DNA from: a bacterium
GTDB lineage: Bacteria; Verrucomicrobiota; Verrucomicrobiia; Chthoniobacterales; UBA6821
Length of the DNA stretch: 64,000 bases
NCBI GenBank assembly: GCA_021849805.1
Contig: JAJZSL010000005.1
Span: 48,767-112,766, forward strand
Direction: 5' to 3'
The notes beneath the pieces are model-generated. The model was not told the DNA's origin and ran no database searches. It saw only the letters and a list, made by a program, of their open reading frames with translations. Position 1 is the first letter of the stretch. Every line of letters begins with the position of its first letter. The translations under genes and the position numbers were made by a program. Of this stretch, positions 1-8,236 are shown in pieces.

Positions 1-346
1 ACTTCTTGAAACACGTTTGGACAATGTGATCTACCGAATGGGCTTTGCAAAGACACTCTCTGCTGCTCGTCAGCTTGTTTCCCATGGACATGTCTTACTG
101 AACGGTCGAAAGACAGACATCTCATCAGCCACCCTAAAAATCGGTGACATCGTAAGCATCAAAGGAAAGGTAAACTCTCGTCAGCTGGTAGAACGTGGAC
201 TTGATCAAACTCAAATTACCGAACCGCCTTCCTGGCTTTTAGTCGATAAGGAAGAGCTAACTGGCAAAGTGCTCAGCATCCCTACACGAGAAGAAATCAA
301 CCCTCTTGTTAATGAACAACTCATAGTCGAGCATTACTCACGCTAG
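1..346 (+). CDS. rpsD: 30S ribosomal protein S4, C-terminal part (5' end outside window)
   Basis: The reading frame is open from base 2 and enters the window inside the gene. It begins LLETRLDNVIYRMGF, the start of the S4 RNA-binding domain, and continues with ARQLVSHGHVLLNG, the S4-fold hairpin that binds rRNA. About 114 C-terminal residues are present, ending HYSR. S4 is a primary 16S rRNA binder that nucleates 30S assembly and contributes to decoding accuracy. An internal TTG at 17 is not the start, because S4-like sequence continues upstream of it. The yajC gene follows 42 bases later on the same strand. Confidence 0.95.
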   Translation, partial: LLETRLDNVIYRMGFAKTLSAARQLVSHGHVLLNGRKTDISSATLKIGDIVSIKGKVNSRQLVERGLDQTQITEPPSWLLVDKEELTGKVLSIPTREEINPLVNEQLIVEHYSR

Positions 347-388
347 AGATTTTTCTGCTGTGGATATTTTCTTGATTTTTCTAAAAAC

Positions 389-712
389 ATGATACACCTC
401 TCTTTTGCACTAGCACAGGCTGCAGGGACTCCACCACCTTGGGCTCAATATGCTCCCTTGCTTTTCTTAGGTATTATTTTTTATTTTTTGCTCATTCGTC
501 CTCAACAAAAGCAACGCAAGGAGCATGAATCTTTGATTAGGGGGCTGAAGAGCGGTGATAAAATTGTCACAAGTAGCGGTATTCATGGAATCATTACCAA
601 TGTCAAAGATCGTACGTTCTTAGTTCGCATTGCTGAGAATGTCAAAATTGAAATCGATCAAGTAGCTGTAGCAGGTCTCCAGAAGAGCGATTCTAAAGAT
701 GAAGAAAGTTAA
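389..712 (+). CDS. yajC: Preprotein translocase subunit YajC
   Basis: A 107-residue protein with one N-terminal membrane segment (about residues 22-40, rich in Leu/Phe/Ile) followed by the family hallmark IRPQQKQRKEHE and a small cytoplasmic domain containing GDKIVTSSGIHGII. YajC associates with SecDF at the SecYEG channel. Length and domain order are normal for the family. It lies 42 bases after rpsD. secD and secF, which often follow yajC, are absent here; the next 500 bases are non-coding and repeat-rich. Confidence 0.95.
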   Translation: MIHLSFALAQAAGTPPPWAQYAPLLFLGIIFYFLLIRPQQKQRKEHESLIRGLKSGDKIVTSSGIHGIITNVKDRTFLVRIAENVKIEIDQVAVAGLQKSDSKDEES

Positions 713-729
713 AAGGGCGATGGGAGCAG

Positions 730-760
730 TCAGTTCTGCGTAGCGCTCTGAGTTTTTTTT
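730..760 (+). terminator. Possible rho-independent terminator after yajC
   Basis: TCAG...GCG at 730-740 can pair with CGCTCTGA at 744-751 with a small bulge, and eight T residues follow at 753-760. The stem is imperfect, so the call rests mainly on the T-run and the position just behind yajC. Confidence 0.45.
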
Positions 761-766
761 CTCTTC

Positions 767-880
767 TAGAGCGTTTTAAATCAAATTGTAGACCATGTTT
801 AGGGGTGTCCAGAAATGTGGAGATCAAGGCCCGCTGTCCTGATTACACGAGGACTCGGGCACTGAAGTGATGCCGCCATG
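767..880 (+). repeat. 114-bp decayed repeat, copy 1 (TAGAGCGTTTT end)
   Basis: Starts TAGAGCGTTTTAAA and ends GAAGTGATGCCGCCATG. It aligns with the reverse strand of 16645-16758, which has exactly the same length; the first 11 and most of the last 35 bases are identical or nearly so. Read in the frame of the other copy, the end gives TRGLxHxSDAxM in both, but this copy has two in-frame stops (codons 12 and 33). It looks like a decayed copy of an old dispersed element. Its last base directly abuts the inverted-repeat element at 881. Confidence 0.65.
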
Positions 881-1046
881 TATAGTCCAATTACTTAGAA
901 ATGACAGGAAATGGACGTGATCTTACTTAAAAAGTGCAGCGTTCTCATCCCATCACCTTATTGTTGAGATAGTGCTCGGTCTTTGGCCTTACCTTTTTTA
1001 AAAATCTCTGCACTCTTTCCTGTAATTTTTAAGTAATTGGACTATA
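881..1046. repeat. MITE-like element, family A, complete copy
   Basis: A 166-bp element bounded by imperfect terminal inverted repeats of about 31 bp: TATAGTCCAATTACTTAGAA at the left and, inverted, TAAGTAATTGGACTATA at the right (1030-1046), with about three mismatches between the ends. The interior contains GTGCTCGGTCTTTGGCCTTA, a core shared with other copies in this window. It has no coding capacity, so it would need a transposase supplied in trans. Related copies are at 45439-45574 (truncated) and 38625-38787 (right half). Confidence 0.75.
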
Positions 1047-1220
1047 AGATCTACCTCCATTGCCGTCCTTCCCGTGAACGCAGGAATCTAGGAGAGTGTT
1101 GATGATTTTATGAACAATGGCAGGACTTTCTTGTTTGGAAAGAGTTGAGAAAATTCAAGGTGAAAAGGCGAAAAAGCAAAAAACTACACCGATTTTTTTA
1201 AAGAAAGATCGCTATGTTTC
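1047..1220. other. Gap between MITE and PHP-glycosyltransferase gene
   Basis: Non-coding 174 bases. No convincing gene, RNA or terminator was seen; an A/T-rich stretch lies just beyond the stop codon of the minus-strand gene. Confidence 0.4.
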
Positions 1221-3617
1221 TCAATAGGATCTCTGTTTCCAAAAAAGATCAGCTGCATGTTCCCAATTACGCTGGGCAACATGATGACGTGCCCTTTTTC
1301 CCCACATTTCTCGGAGCTTCTGATCGAAGGCGAGTCTTTTAATACCCTCTGTTAGGGCATTAAGATCAAGACCCTTGATAATAATACCATCGTGATCATG
1401 ATGGACAAGATCCTTAGGGCCTCCAATATCGGAAACAATCACGGGTAGTCCACTTGCCTGCGCTTCAAGGACAACGTTTCCAAAAGTATCCGTAGTGCTT
1501 GGGAAAACAAAAAAATCAGCAGAAGCATAAGCTCTAGCTAAAGATTCTCCATGTAAGGCTCCCAAAAAAATCCCTTCAGGAAGAAGTTCTCGCATTGTCT
1601 CAAGATAAGGTCCATGACCAACAAAAAGTGGTCGCACATTCACACCTTGCGCTAGAAGACGTCGAAATGCAGCAGCAAGAAGATCAAGATTTTTTTCTCG
1701 AGAGAGACGACCGACATAAAGAGCGCCAACTTCTTGAGCTAATAATCCTCGCTCTCTCCAGAAGGAAGAGTCTCTCTTGGAAGGATGGAAGAGAAGTGTG
1801 TCAAGACCTCGTGGCAAAATCTGAAGCTTCTCTTTGGAAAACCCACGTTCGCTCCAGCAATGGCGATAATGTTCGGAGTTAACATAGACAAGATCCATTT
1901 GAGCATAAAACCAGTGCATATAATTCCAGGTGAGTGTTTCCATGAGTCCATCTTCAGTAAGGATGCGAACATATTGTGGAAAATCAGTATGATAAATTCC
2001 AATGGTTGGTAAGCCTAAAACCTTAGCAGCACAAAGCGCTGCCAGACCTACAGGACCAGGAGTACTAATCATCACTTCGGTAAATTTTTTCTGCTCTAGG
2101 TAATCAATCATGGGCAAGAGTGGAGGGAAGCTTAATTTTTGTAATTCATACTCTGGCAGCTCAAACTCACCGATAGGCTCAAAATTTTTAATAGGAATAG
2201 CAGGAAGAGGAGCTGCTTTCCGAGAAACCACTACGGTGAGATCATAACCGAGAGCAACAGCAGCAGACGTCATTTTCTGAATGGTCGTGGAGACACCATT
2301 GACGTCATCAAGGGTGTCGGTGAACCAAGCAGAACGACGATGGTTCAACGATTCGGGTAGGTGACCGCGCAGAAGAATTCCCACTTCGCTGAAACGTTGA
2401 AGGGAAGGACGCCGAAAAGCATAAAAATAAGGACTCAGTAGCGTCAAGAGTGGGATCACCGGAGCAAGCATTTGAATGCTCTCTAAGAAAAAACCATTTT
2501 TGAGCTGTGCCAAAAATTGAAGAATAAAACGATAAGCTAAACGACTTGCTAGAAGATCGGCAATTTTGAAGACACGACGACTTATTTCCTTCTCTTCATC
2601 AAGGTAACGAGTCAGATCAGTCTTGATGGGAGTTGTCGAGAGAGCTTGTGATAACTCTTTCCAAAGGGAATGATTTCCAGAGCGTGCTAATTCAAAGATT
2701 TTTCCACTCATGATTCCTTGCATCAGGAAACTCATCTTCTCTCTTGGAGAGAAAACAGTAGGGTCCTTACCTTCCATAAAGCGCTCAAAAGCTTTTTCTA
2801 AAAGTTGTAGACTAGGATGAGTATTCATGGTACTCCAGTGTTCTTTTGCAAAAGAAAAAGCAACTTGGTAGATATCCAGTGCCAAGGAAGCAGGAGTACC
2901 ACTACAGCCAGAGGCTTCAAACTTTCCTAAACCAAAGGAGTGAAAAAAATCTTCAAGCTTCCAGCCTCCTTGAGTTTCTGTGTAGATCGTTCCCATCATT
3001 CTGCCTCCATGATCATCAGAACCTCCAAAAAAATATTTCCTCCATGGCTCTGGATGAGTCGGCATAACGCCTGTTTTATCGACAAAACGTTCGATATCCT
3101 CTGGGGTAAGAGAAAAGAGAAAATGTGTTCTCTCTTCGAGTAGGGAATTGTAGCGACTACTCCTTCCTTCGATATGTCGGAAGAGCAAAGCTGTTTTCAT
3201 CAGATGCTCTGCCTTGAGCTGATCGAGGAGTCCCAGAAGAGGAGCTACGACTCCATGAGCAATTTTCTCTTGAGCAAGGTAGCCTTGAAGTTCATAGATA
3301 TTTTCTCTTAGTTCTTGAATAATGCGATGTTCCTCTTCGCTGATATTCCAAACGAGAAGGGGAAGGTGGCATCCATCTTCCGGAAAAAGAGCAGTAACTT
3401 GCTCACTGAGGAAAACATTTTTTAAATCAGCTATTTCCAAACATCCTTCAATAGAATCATCATCGGTAAAAGTCATGAAGTCCATACCAGCAGAGCGTAG
3501 TTTCTTATAGAGTTCTCGTGGTTTGGACATGCTTGCTGGTATGCCCAAACGCCTAAGAAGCCATTGGGAAGAGCGTTTGCTATGGCAGGTGTGTACGTGG
3601 AGATCAATTTTGGACAT
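1221..3617 (-). CDS. PHP domain-family 4 glycosyltransferase fusion protein
   Basis: This 798-residue protein joins two enzyme folds. The N-terminus has the PHP metal-site motif DLHVHTCHS (residues 5-13), then TFTDDDS (about 49-55) and GGSDDHGG (about 200), as in PHP phosphoesterases. From about residue 436 (DDVNGVSTTIQ) it is a GT-B retaining glycosyltransferase of the GT4 type: VGRLSREKNL near 634 and the sugar-nucleotide E-x7-E region FGNVVLEAQASG near 715. The middle (about 260-430) is helical and unassigned. The likely role is transfer of a sugar to a membrane lipid or glycan; the substrate of the PHP half is unknown. The next minus-strand gene lies 147 bases upstream of its start codon. 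Confidence 0.85.
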   Translation of the reverse strand: MSKIDLHVHTCHSKRSSQWLLRRLGIPASMSKPRELYKKLRSAGMDFMTFTDDDSIEGCLEIADLKNVFLSEQVTALFPEDGCHLPLLVWNISEEEHRIIQELRENIYELQGYLAQEKIAHGVVAPLLGLLDQLKAEHLMKTALLFRHIEGRSSRYNSLLEERTHFLFSLTPEDIERFVDKTGVMPTHPEPWRKYFFGGSDDHGGRMMGTIYTETQGGWKLEDFFHSFGLGKFEASGCSGTPASLALDIYQVAFSFAKEHWSTMNTHPSLQLLEKAFERFMEGKDPTVFSPREKMSFLMQGIMSGKIFELARSGNHSLWKELSQALSTTPIKTDLTRYLDEEKEISRRVFKIADLLASRLAYRFILQFLAQLKNGFFLESIQMLAPVIPLLTLLSPYFYAFRRPSLQRFSEVGILLRGHLPESLNHRRSAWFTDTLDDVNGVSTTIQKMTSAAVALGYDLTVVVSRKAAPLPAIPIKNFEPIGEFELPEYELQKLSFPPLLPMIDYLEQKKFTEVMISTPGPVGLAALCAAKVLGLPTIGIYHTDFPQYVRILTEDGLMETLTWNYMHWFYAQMDLVYVNSEHYRHCWSERGFSKEKLQILPRGLDTLLFHPSKRDSSFWRERGLLAQEVGALYVGRLSREKNLDLLAAAFRRLLAQGVNVRPLFVGHGPYLETMRELLPEGIFLGALHGESLARAYASADFFVFPSTTDTFGNVVLEAQASGLPVIVSDIGGPKDLVHHDHDGIIIKGLDLNALTEGIKRLAFDQKLREMWGKRARHHVAQRNWEHAADLFWKQRSY

Positions 3618-3691
3618 GATAGTGGGAGAGTAGAGAGGAGAGCATGGGTAAAAAAATCAGACTCGAGAACAAAAAAATCATTTCTCCAAGG

Positions 3692-3755
3692 TCACTATTC
3701 TCCAAAATAAAAATGCTTAATAGAAGAGCGCTCCAAGGTACACCTTCAACGAAAA
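3692..3755. repeat. Short dispersed repeat (family D), copy 1
   Basis: TCACTATTCTCCAAAATAAA and the following bases match 11768-11831 closely over the first 42 positions (about 37 identical) and loosely after that. The second copy contains a 13-bp hairpin that is decayed here. It sits in the gap between two minus-strand genes. Confidence 0.55.
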
Positions 3756-3764
3756 GTAGTTCTC

Positions 3765-5756
3765 CTATTTTTCGTGTTGAGAAAATAGCGTATTGGCTCC
3801 AGGGGGACTCTCCGAGTGATAAAACCACTCCATGTTATAGTTCCATCCTGCTCTACTGGGAGTCAGTGGAGCGTCGATGAAGCCATGATCGCTGGGGTAG
3901 CGCACGCGATAGGTTCCCTTCCAGAGCACAGAGGTGTGCTTAGGTGAAAAAAGAAAAAGATAAGGTTGGTCTTGATAAATCGTTTTTTGAAGTTCATGGG
4001 CGAGCTTCATCAAAGAAGGTCGAGCATATTCCGAGCGTATTTTCTCAAGAAGTTGATCAACATAAGCATTACTATATCCTGTGTAGTTGAGTCCTCCTGA
4101 AAACGATTGGCTGGAGTCCCAGAGCTCATACTGATCGCAATCATCAGGAAGTGTCCATGCTGAGAGGGCAGCATCAAAATCATGATTTAATAATTTTTTG
4201 AGGAAAATCGTCCATTCATAAACTTCGATATGCATTTGAATACCAATTTTTCTGAAATCATCTTCTAGTAGCGTAGCAAGATCAGCACTCATACCATTCC
4301 CATTGCTAGTCATGAGAGTAAAGCTAAAGTGTTTTCCTCCTTTAGAGCGAATTCCATCAGCTCCAACGCTCCATCCAGCCTCCTGCAGAAGCCTTTTTGC
4401 TTCTTGAGGATCATATTTAAGAGGTTCAATCGAAGAGTCAAAGCACCACATACGAGGAGTAAAAATTCCACGGGAGGGAACTCCATTTCCATAGAGCAAG
4501 TATTTGATGATGACTGAAACATCAACTGCATGAGCAAGAGCGCGGCGAACCTTTCTATCAGCAAAGAGAGGGGAGCGCTCATTCCAACCAACATAGCTGT
4601 AGCTATCCCCAGGAGAGGAGAAAATTTCATAATGTGGATTGGTAGAACAGTCCTTAAGAGCCCATGGAGGAGCTTCCCAAAAATCGATTTGATGCGTTTG
4701 AAAAGCTAGACGAAGTGTTAGTGGATCAGGGAAAACACGAAAAACAATAGAATCAAGCCAAGGAGCTCCTAGAAAGTAGTCCTTATTTTTCCTCAAGCGG
4801 ATATATTCGTTGCTTTTCCAAGTATCAAAGCAGAAAGGTCCTGTTCCTATAGGATGCCGATTGAAGGAACTTCCCCAGTGTAGAGGATTTTCTTTCTCCA
4901 GAAGATGGGCTGGCAGAATAGCCACCGTCCAACTATTGAGGGCTGGTGAGAAAGGATGGCGATAATGAAGAAGAACATGCCATGGATCCGGCGTTTCGAT
5001 CTTGGAAATCAACTCAAAATAGGAACGAAAACGAGAAACAACACGATCATCCATGATAGCATGATAAGTAAAGGCTACATCAGCTGAGCTAAAAGGAGCT
5101 CCATCATGCCAGCGGACATCATGGCGTAGTGTGAAGGCAAGTAGAGGTTCTGCCGTGAAAGGATGTTTTTGAATTTCTGAAGTTTTTTCTATCGCTGGCA
5201 GCAAAAGCATCTCTTTTGGAAAAAGTTGACTGATTTCCTCGGCCACTTGGTAACCTGGTTCTTGCAGAGTAACAAGAAGCTCTGTAGGATTTTCTCCTAA
5301 ACGAAGAGAGCGAATGTTCCAGTGAGGATGGAGCAATTTTTCCTTCTCCAGCATGTTTTTGGCAGCTTGAGCTTGCTGGAGAGTATGAAAATAAAAAGTA
5401 GTGATTTGACTCCAAGACCAGTCAGTAGCTAGGGATCCGGTGAGCTCTAAGTTTTCGTTTTCTTTGAGTAGTCCATTGAAGAGGAATCCTGTCACCATGG
5501 CAGAAGCAGCATCATTTTGTTGTAGAGGATTCAGTGTCACTGCTTGAGCGCTCATTCCTAGGGACATTTCATTTTTCTTCGTTCTACTCAGTGATGCTGT
5601 ATTGAGGAGAGCTATGAGGAATAAGAAGAGTAGGAGAGCAGGGATCCCATAGAGGAGCAAACGAAGTTGATTCACTATCCTGTTATATTGAAAAGTTGAT
5701 TGCTTGAAAACCAAAGAACTGGAGAGAAGGAAAGAGCTGGAGCAAAAAATGAGCAA
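3765..5756 (-). CDS. Membrane-anchored peptide ABC transporter substrate-binding protein (family 5)
   Basis: A 663-residue extracytoplasmic solute-binding protein of the DppA/OppA class. A hydrophobic segment (about residues 32-52) forms a signal anchor with no lipobox cysteine. The mature part carries the family 5 features DVRWHDGAPFSSADVAFTYH, RHPIGTGPFCFDTW and RALAHAVDVSVII. It should bind peptides or similar ligands outside the cytoplasmic membrane. No permease or ATPase gene is adjacent, so its transporter must be elsewhere. The chosen start is the only upstream ATG; a later start would remove the anchor. It may be co-transcribed with the PHP-glycosyltransferase gene 147 bases downstream. 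Confidence 0.85.
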   Translation of the reverse strand: MLIFCSSSFLLSSSLVFKQSTFQYNRIVNQLRLLLYGIPALLLFLFLIALLNTASLSRTKKNEMSLGMSAQAVTLNPLQQNDAASAMVTGFLFNGLLKENENLELTGSLATDWSWSQITTFYFHTLQQAQAAKNMLEKEKLLHPHWNIRSLRLGENPTELLVTLQEPGYQVAEEISQLFPKEMLLLPAIEKTSEIQKHPFTAEPLLAFTLRHDVRWHDGAPFSSADVAFTYHAIMDDRVVSRFRSYFELISKIETPDPWHVLLHYRHPFSPALNSWTVAILPAHLLEKENPLHWGSSFNRHPIGTGPFCFDTWKSNEYIRLRKNKDYFLGAPWLDSIVFRVFPDPLTLRLAFQTHQIDFWEAPPWALKDCSTNPHYEIFSSPGDSYSYVGWNERSPLFADRKVRRALAHAVDVSVIIKYLLYGNGVPSRGIFTPRMWCFDSSIEPLKYDPQEAKRLLQEAGWSVGADGIRSKGGKHFSFTLMTSNGNGMSADLATLLEDDFRKIGIQMHIEVYEWTIFLKKLLNHDFDAALSAWTLPDDCDQYELWDSSQSFSGGLNYTGYSNAYVDQLLEKIRSEYARPSLMKLAHELQKTIYQDQPYLFLFSPKHTSVLWKGTYRVRYPSDHGFIDAPLTPSRAGWNYNMEWFYHSESPPGANTLFSQHEK

Positions 5757-5837
5757 AAAATAGTTCGCCTTTCGTTGGTTGCTCGGGCATGCTTACTCCC
5801 TTTTTAAAATAGACTTTTTAAAAATTTTCTTCAATCT

Positions 5838-7250
5838 ATGCCCTCTTCTCTTCGTAAAACTAGAATCATTGCTACTTTAGGCCCTGTTAGTGAAACTCCA
5901 GAGCGTCTTGAAGAAATGATGCAAGCTGGAGTCAATATTTTTCGCTTAAACATGAGTCATGCTAGGCATGAGAGAGTACGTGTTTTAGTTCCGATGATTC
6001 GTACTATTGCCCAGAAGCTAGGGCTCATCATCGGTATTCTTCTGGACACTCAAGGGCCGGCTGTGCGCACTGGTGATCTCCCTTCCAAGCTCGAGCTCAA
6101 CGTGGGGGATATTTTAGAGTTTACGGTACGTGGAGCTCAAAGTGAGGAACTCTATTCGGTCAATGTCAACTACGATGGTCTCATTGATGATATTTCCGAG
6201 GGAGATGTGATGTTGGTTGATAATGGGGTCTTGCATCTTAAAGTCTTGAGTAAAAAGAATCATCGTATTCGCTGCGAAGTCCTCACTCCTGGTCCGCTGG
6301 GCTCTCGTCGGCATATCAATCTTCCTGGAGTCCGCGTTAATCTACCTCCACTCACTGAAAAAGATATCGCTGATGTGGCTCTTGGTTGTGAATTGGGAGT
6401 TGACTTCATTGCATTGAGCTTTTGTCGAGCTCCTGAGGATATTTTGGAGATGAAGCGCGTGATTGCTCAGCATCAAGGAATCGCTCGTGTGATTGCGAAA
6501 ATAGAGGATCAATGCGCTGTAAAATGCATTGAAGAAATCATCGAGGCCACCGATGCTATCATGATTGCTCGAGGGGATTTGGGAATCGAGTGCCCCATGG
6601 AAGAGTTGCCTATTATCCAGCGACGAATTATGAAGAAATCGATTCAGCTTGGGCGTCCCGTCATTGTGGCTACACATCTTCTAGAATCGATGATTGAGAA
6701 TCCTGTTCCAACACGTGCTGAGATTACTGATGTAGCTAACGCTGTCTTTGAACAAGCAGATGCCATCATGCTCAGTGGAGAGACAACGGTGGGGAAATAT
6801 CCTCTGGAATGTGTGCGTGTCATGGATCGGGTGGCACGTCGTATTGAGCGAAGTGGCTATGCCTCCTATGCCAAGGAAGAAGAGGGAGAGAACACGCATC
6901 AAAAAACTGCTCGTGCTGGAGTCTCTCTAGCCAATTCCCTGCCTCACTCTGGAATTGTTGTCCTTACACCTCATGGCTTCATGGCTGATTATACTAGTCA
7001 ACTCCGTCCACAAATGGCTCCTATTTTTGCCGTGACCTCTTCCCCCATCGTGGCTCGGCAACTTCTTCTCAACTGGGCAACTTATCCTCTCGTTGTCTCC
7101 ATGGATCAAGGAACGGAGCAAACGCTCCAAGAAATTGAAAAAATACTCGTGGAAAAATCGTTGTTAAAAAAAGGAAATCCTTTGGTTGTGCTCAGTGATC
7201 TCATCGAAGGCAACGACCATGTGGATTCCATTCAAATTCGGAGAATTTGA
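5838..7250 (+). CDS. pyk: Pyruvate kinase
   Basis: This 470-residue protein catalyses the last ATP-forming step of glycolysis, phosphoenolpyruvate to pyruvate. Diagnostic stretches are RKTRIIATLGPVSE at the N-terminus, FRLNMSHA, LDTQGPAVRTG, the B-domain (about 70-165), AKIED (catalytic Lys and metal-binding Glu), IARGDLGIE and MLSGETTVGKYP. The usual ATQMLESM is ATHLLESM, a variant also known from some other pyruvate kinases. The C-terminal regulatory domain is complete and the length is normal. It is divergent from the peptide-binding gene, with 81 bases between. Confidence 0.97.
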   Translation: MPSSLRKTRIIATLGPVSETPERLEEMMQAGVNIFRLNMSHARHERVRVLVPMIRTIAQKLGLIIGILLDTQGPAVRTGDLPSKLELNVGDILEFTVRGAQSEELYSVNVNYDGLIDDISEGDVMLVDNGVLHLKVLSKKNHRIRCEVLTPGPLGSRRHINLPGVRVNLPPLTEKDIADVALGCELGVDFIALSFCRAPEDILEMKRVIAQHQGIARVIAKIEDQCAVKCIEEIIEATDAIMIARGDLGIECPMEELPIIQRRIMKKSIQLGRPVIVATHLLESMIENPVPTRAEITDVANAVFEQADAIMLSGETTVGKYPLECVRVMDRVARRIERSGYASYAKEEEGENTHQKTARAGVSLANSLPHSGIVVLTPHGFMADYTSQLRPQMAPIFAVTSSPIVARQLLLNWATYPLVVSMDQGTEQTLQEIEKILVEKSLLKKGNPLVVLSDLIEGNDHVDSIQIRRI

Positions 7251-7291
7251 ATGATCTTATCTCTAAAAAATCCAAAAATGGATGTTCCATA

Positions 7292-7319
7292 TTGACATGA
7301 AGCAGTCTTCTGTTAGTTT
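7292..7319 (+). promoter_or_regulatory. Possible sigma-70 type promoter before the secreted hypothetical gene
   Basis: TTGACA at 7292-7297 and TAGTTT at 7314-7319 are separated by 16 bases. The ATG at 7329 is only 9 bases beyond the -10 box and lacks a Shine-Dalgarno, so the mRNA would have almost no leader. This is a sequence match only. Confidence 0.35.
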
Positions 7320-7328
7320 TGATCTCCT

Positions 7329-8012
7329 ATGAAAAGTTCTCCCCGCTTCTTCATGACTCTAGCAGTACTTTCTTTAAGTACCCTTTTTCTTCTTCCTAAT
7401 CTTAAGGCTGATACTAGTAAAGCTGATACTTTGTATTCAGATCAAATCTTTGATATAAGCCCTCCTCTCATAACCCTAGATTTATTGGGGAGCAATACTA
7501 ATCCTTGTTATTATGAATGTTACAATTTCAGGATTGATATTCATAAAATGCCAGATTCATTCATAGATGAAGTTTTTACGATTGATGCGACTAGTCCATC
7601 GAGTATTGGATATATTGATTTAGATGCAATCGACTCGAGTATAGGCACAGATCACGACCTTTCTACTAAAGGATCAATTTCTAAGTACCTACACAATAAT
7701 CTCCGTGAAATTAAAGTATCTTTTTACTATCAAGGAAATCGTCGAATGGAAATTAGTATTGATTACACCCCTGATGATTCATCGTCTTTGAAAATTATAC
7801 CAATGGATGTTGATCAATCCAATCCAGATTATCTCTATAATAGATACTTTCAAACAGAAGGAACGGGATTTTTCACGGCAATTTATACTCTAAGAGCGCC
7901 AGAAACTGGTTGGGGTCCTTGGTATAAAAAAGCCGAAAAAGTAAAATTCATTGTCAAGTATCGAATCTCTGAGAATTGCATATATTCGATTCTTCCGTTC
8001 TCGGGACTATAG
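7329..8012 (+). CDS. Hypothetical secreted protein
   Basis: A 227-residue protein of no family I recognise. It starts with a clear Sec signal peptide (MKSSPRFFMTLAVLSLSTLF, cleavage likely after NLKA near residue 27). The mature part is rich in Asp, Ser, Tyr and Ile, with segments that look like beta-strands (YNFRIDIHKMP, IKVSFYYQGNRRMEISIDYT, KVKFIVKYRI), suggesting a periplasmic or outer-membrane-associated beta protein. The minus-strand gene at 30847-31473 has a similar size, a signal peptide and a similar C-terminal strand, but clear homology is not visible by eye. A proline-rich coding remnant follows directly. Confidence 0.6.
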   Translation: MKSSPRFFMTLAVLSLSTLFLLPNLKADTSKADTLYSDQIFDISPPLITLDLLGSNTNPCYYECYNFRIDIHKMPDSFIDEVFTIDATSPSSIGYIDLDAIDSSIGTDHDLSTKGSISKYLHNNLREIKVSFYYQGNRRMEISIDYTPDDSSSLKIIPMDVDQSNPDYLYNRYFQTEGTGFFTAIYTLRAPETGWGPWYKKAEKVKFIVKYRISENCIYSILPFSGL

Positions 8013-8032
8013 ATTCCCTTCCTACAGTTTAA

Positions 8033-8128
8033 CAGCCTCCTGTCACTCCTGGAAGCACTCCTCCACTAGAGAATTCTCAACAGCCTCCTATCACTTCTGA
8101 AAATACTGTTTCTCAGAGATCGCTGTAA
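8033..8128 (+). pseudogene. Possible decayed proline-rich protein tail
   Basis: This stretch reads without a stop as QPPVTPGSTPPLENS followed by QQPPITSENTVSQRSL and TAA. It contains two copies of QPP(V/I)T and has no start codon. The frame differs from that of the upstream gene and is preceded by TAA at 8030-8032. It resembles a Pro/Ser/Thr-rich C-terminal tail cut off from the 7329-8012 gene by a frameshift and a stop. Codon-like quality and the repeated motif are the only evidence. Confidence 0.35.
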
Positions 8129-8236
8129 GAGAAACAGGTAAGCAGGTAGCAACAATCAAAAAAATAAAGAGTTAGAAAAAGGAACTCTGGGAAAAATCTA
8201 TTATTGCCCTAGAGCTCGTCAATACCCCAGAACTCT

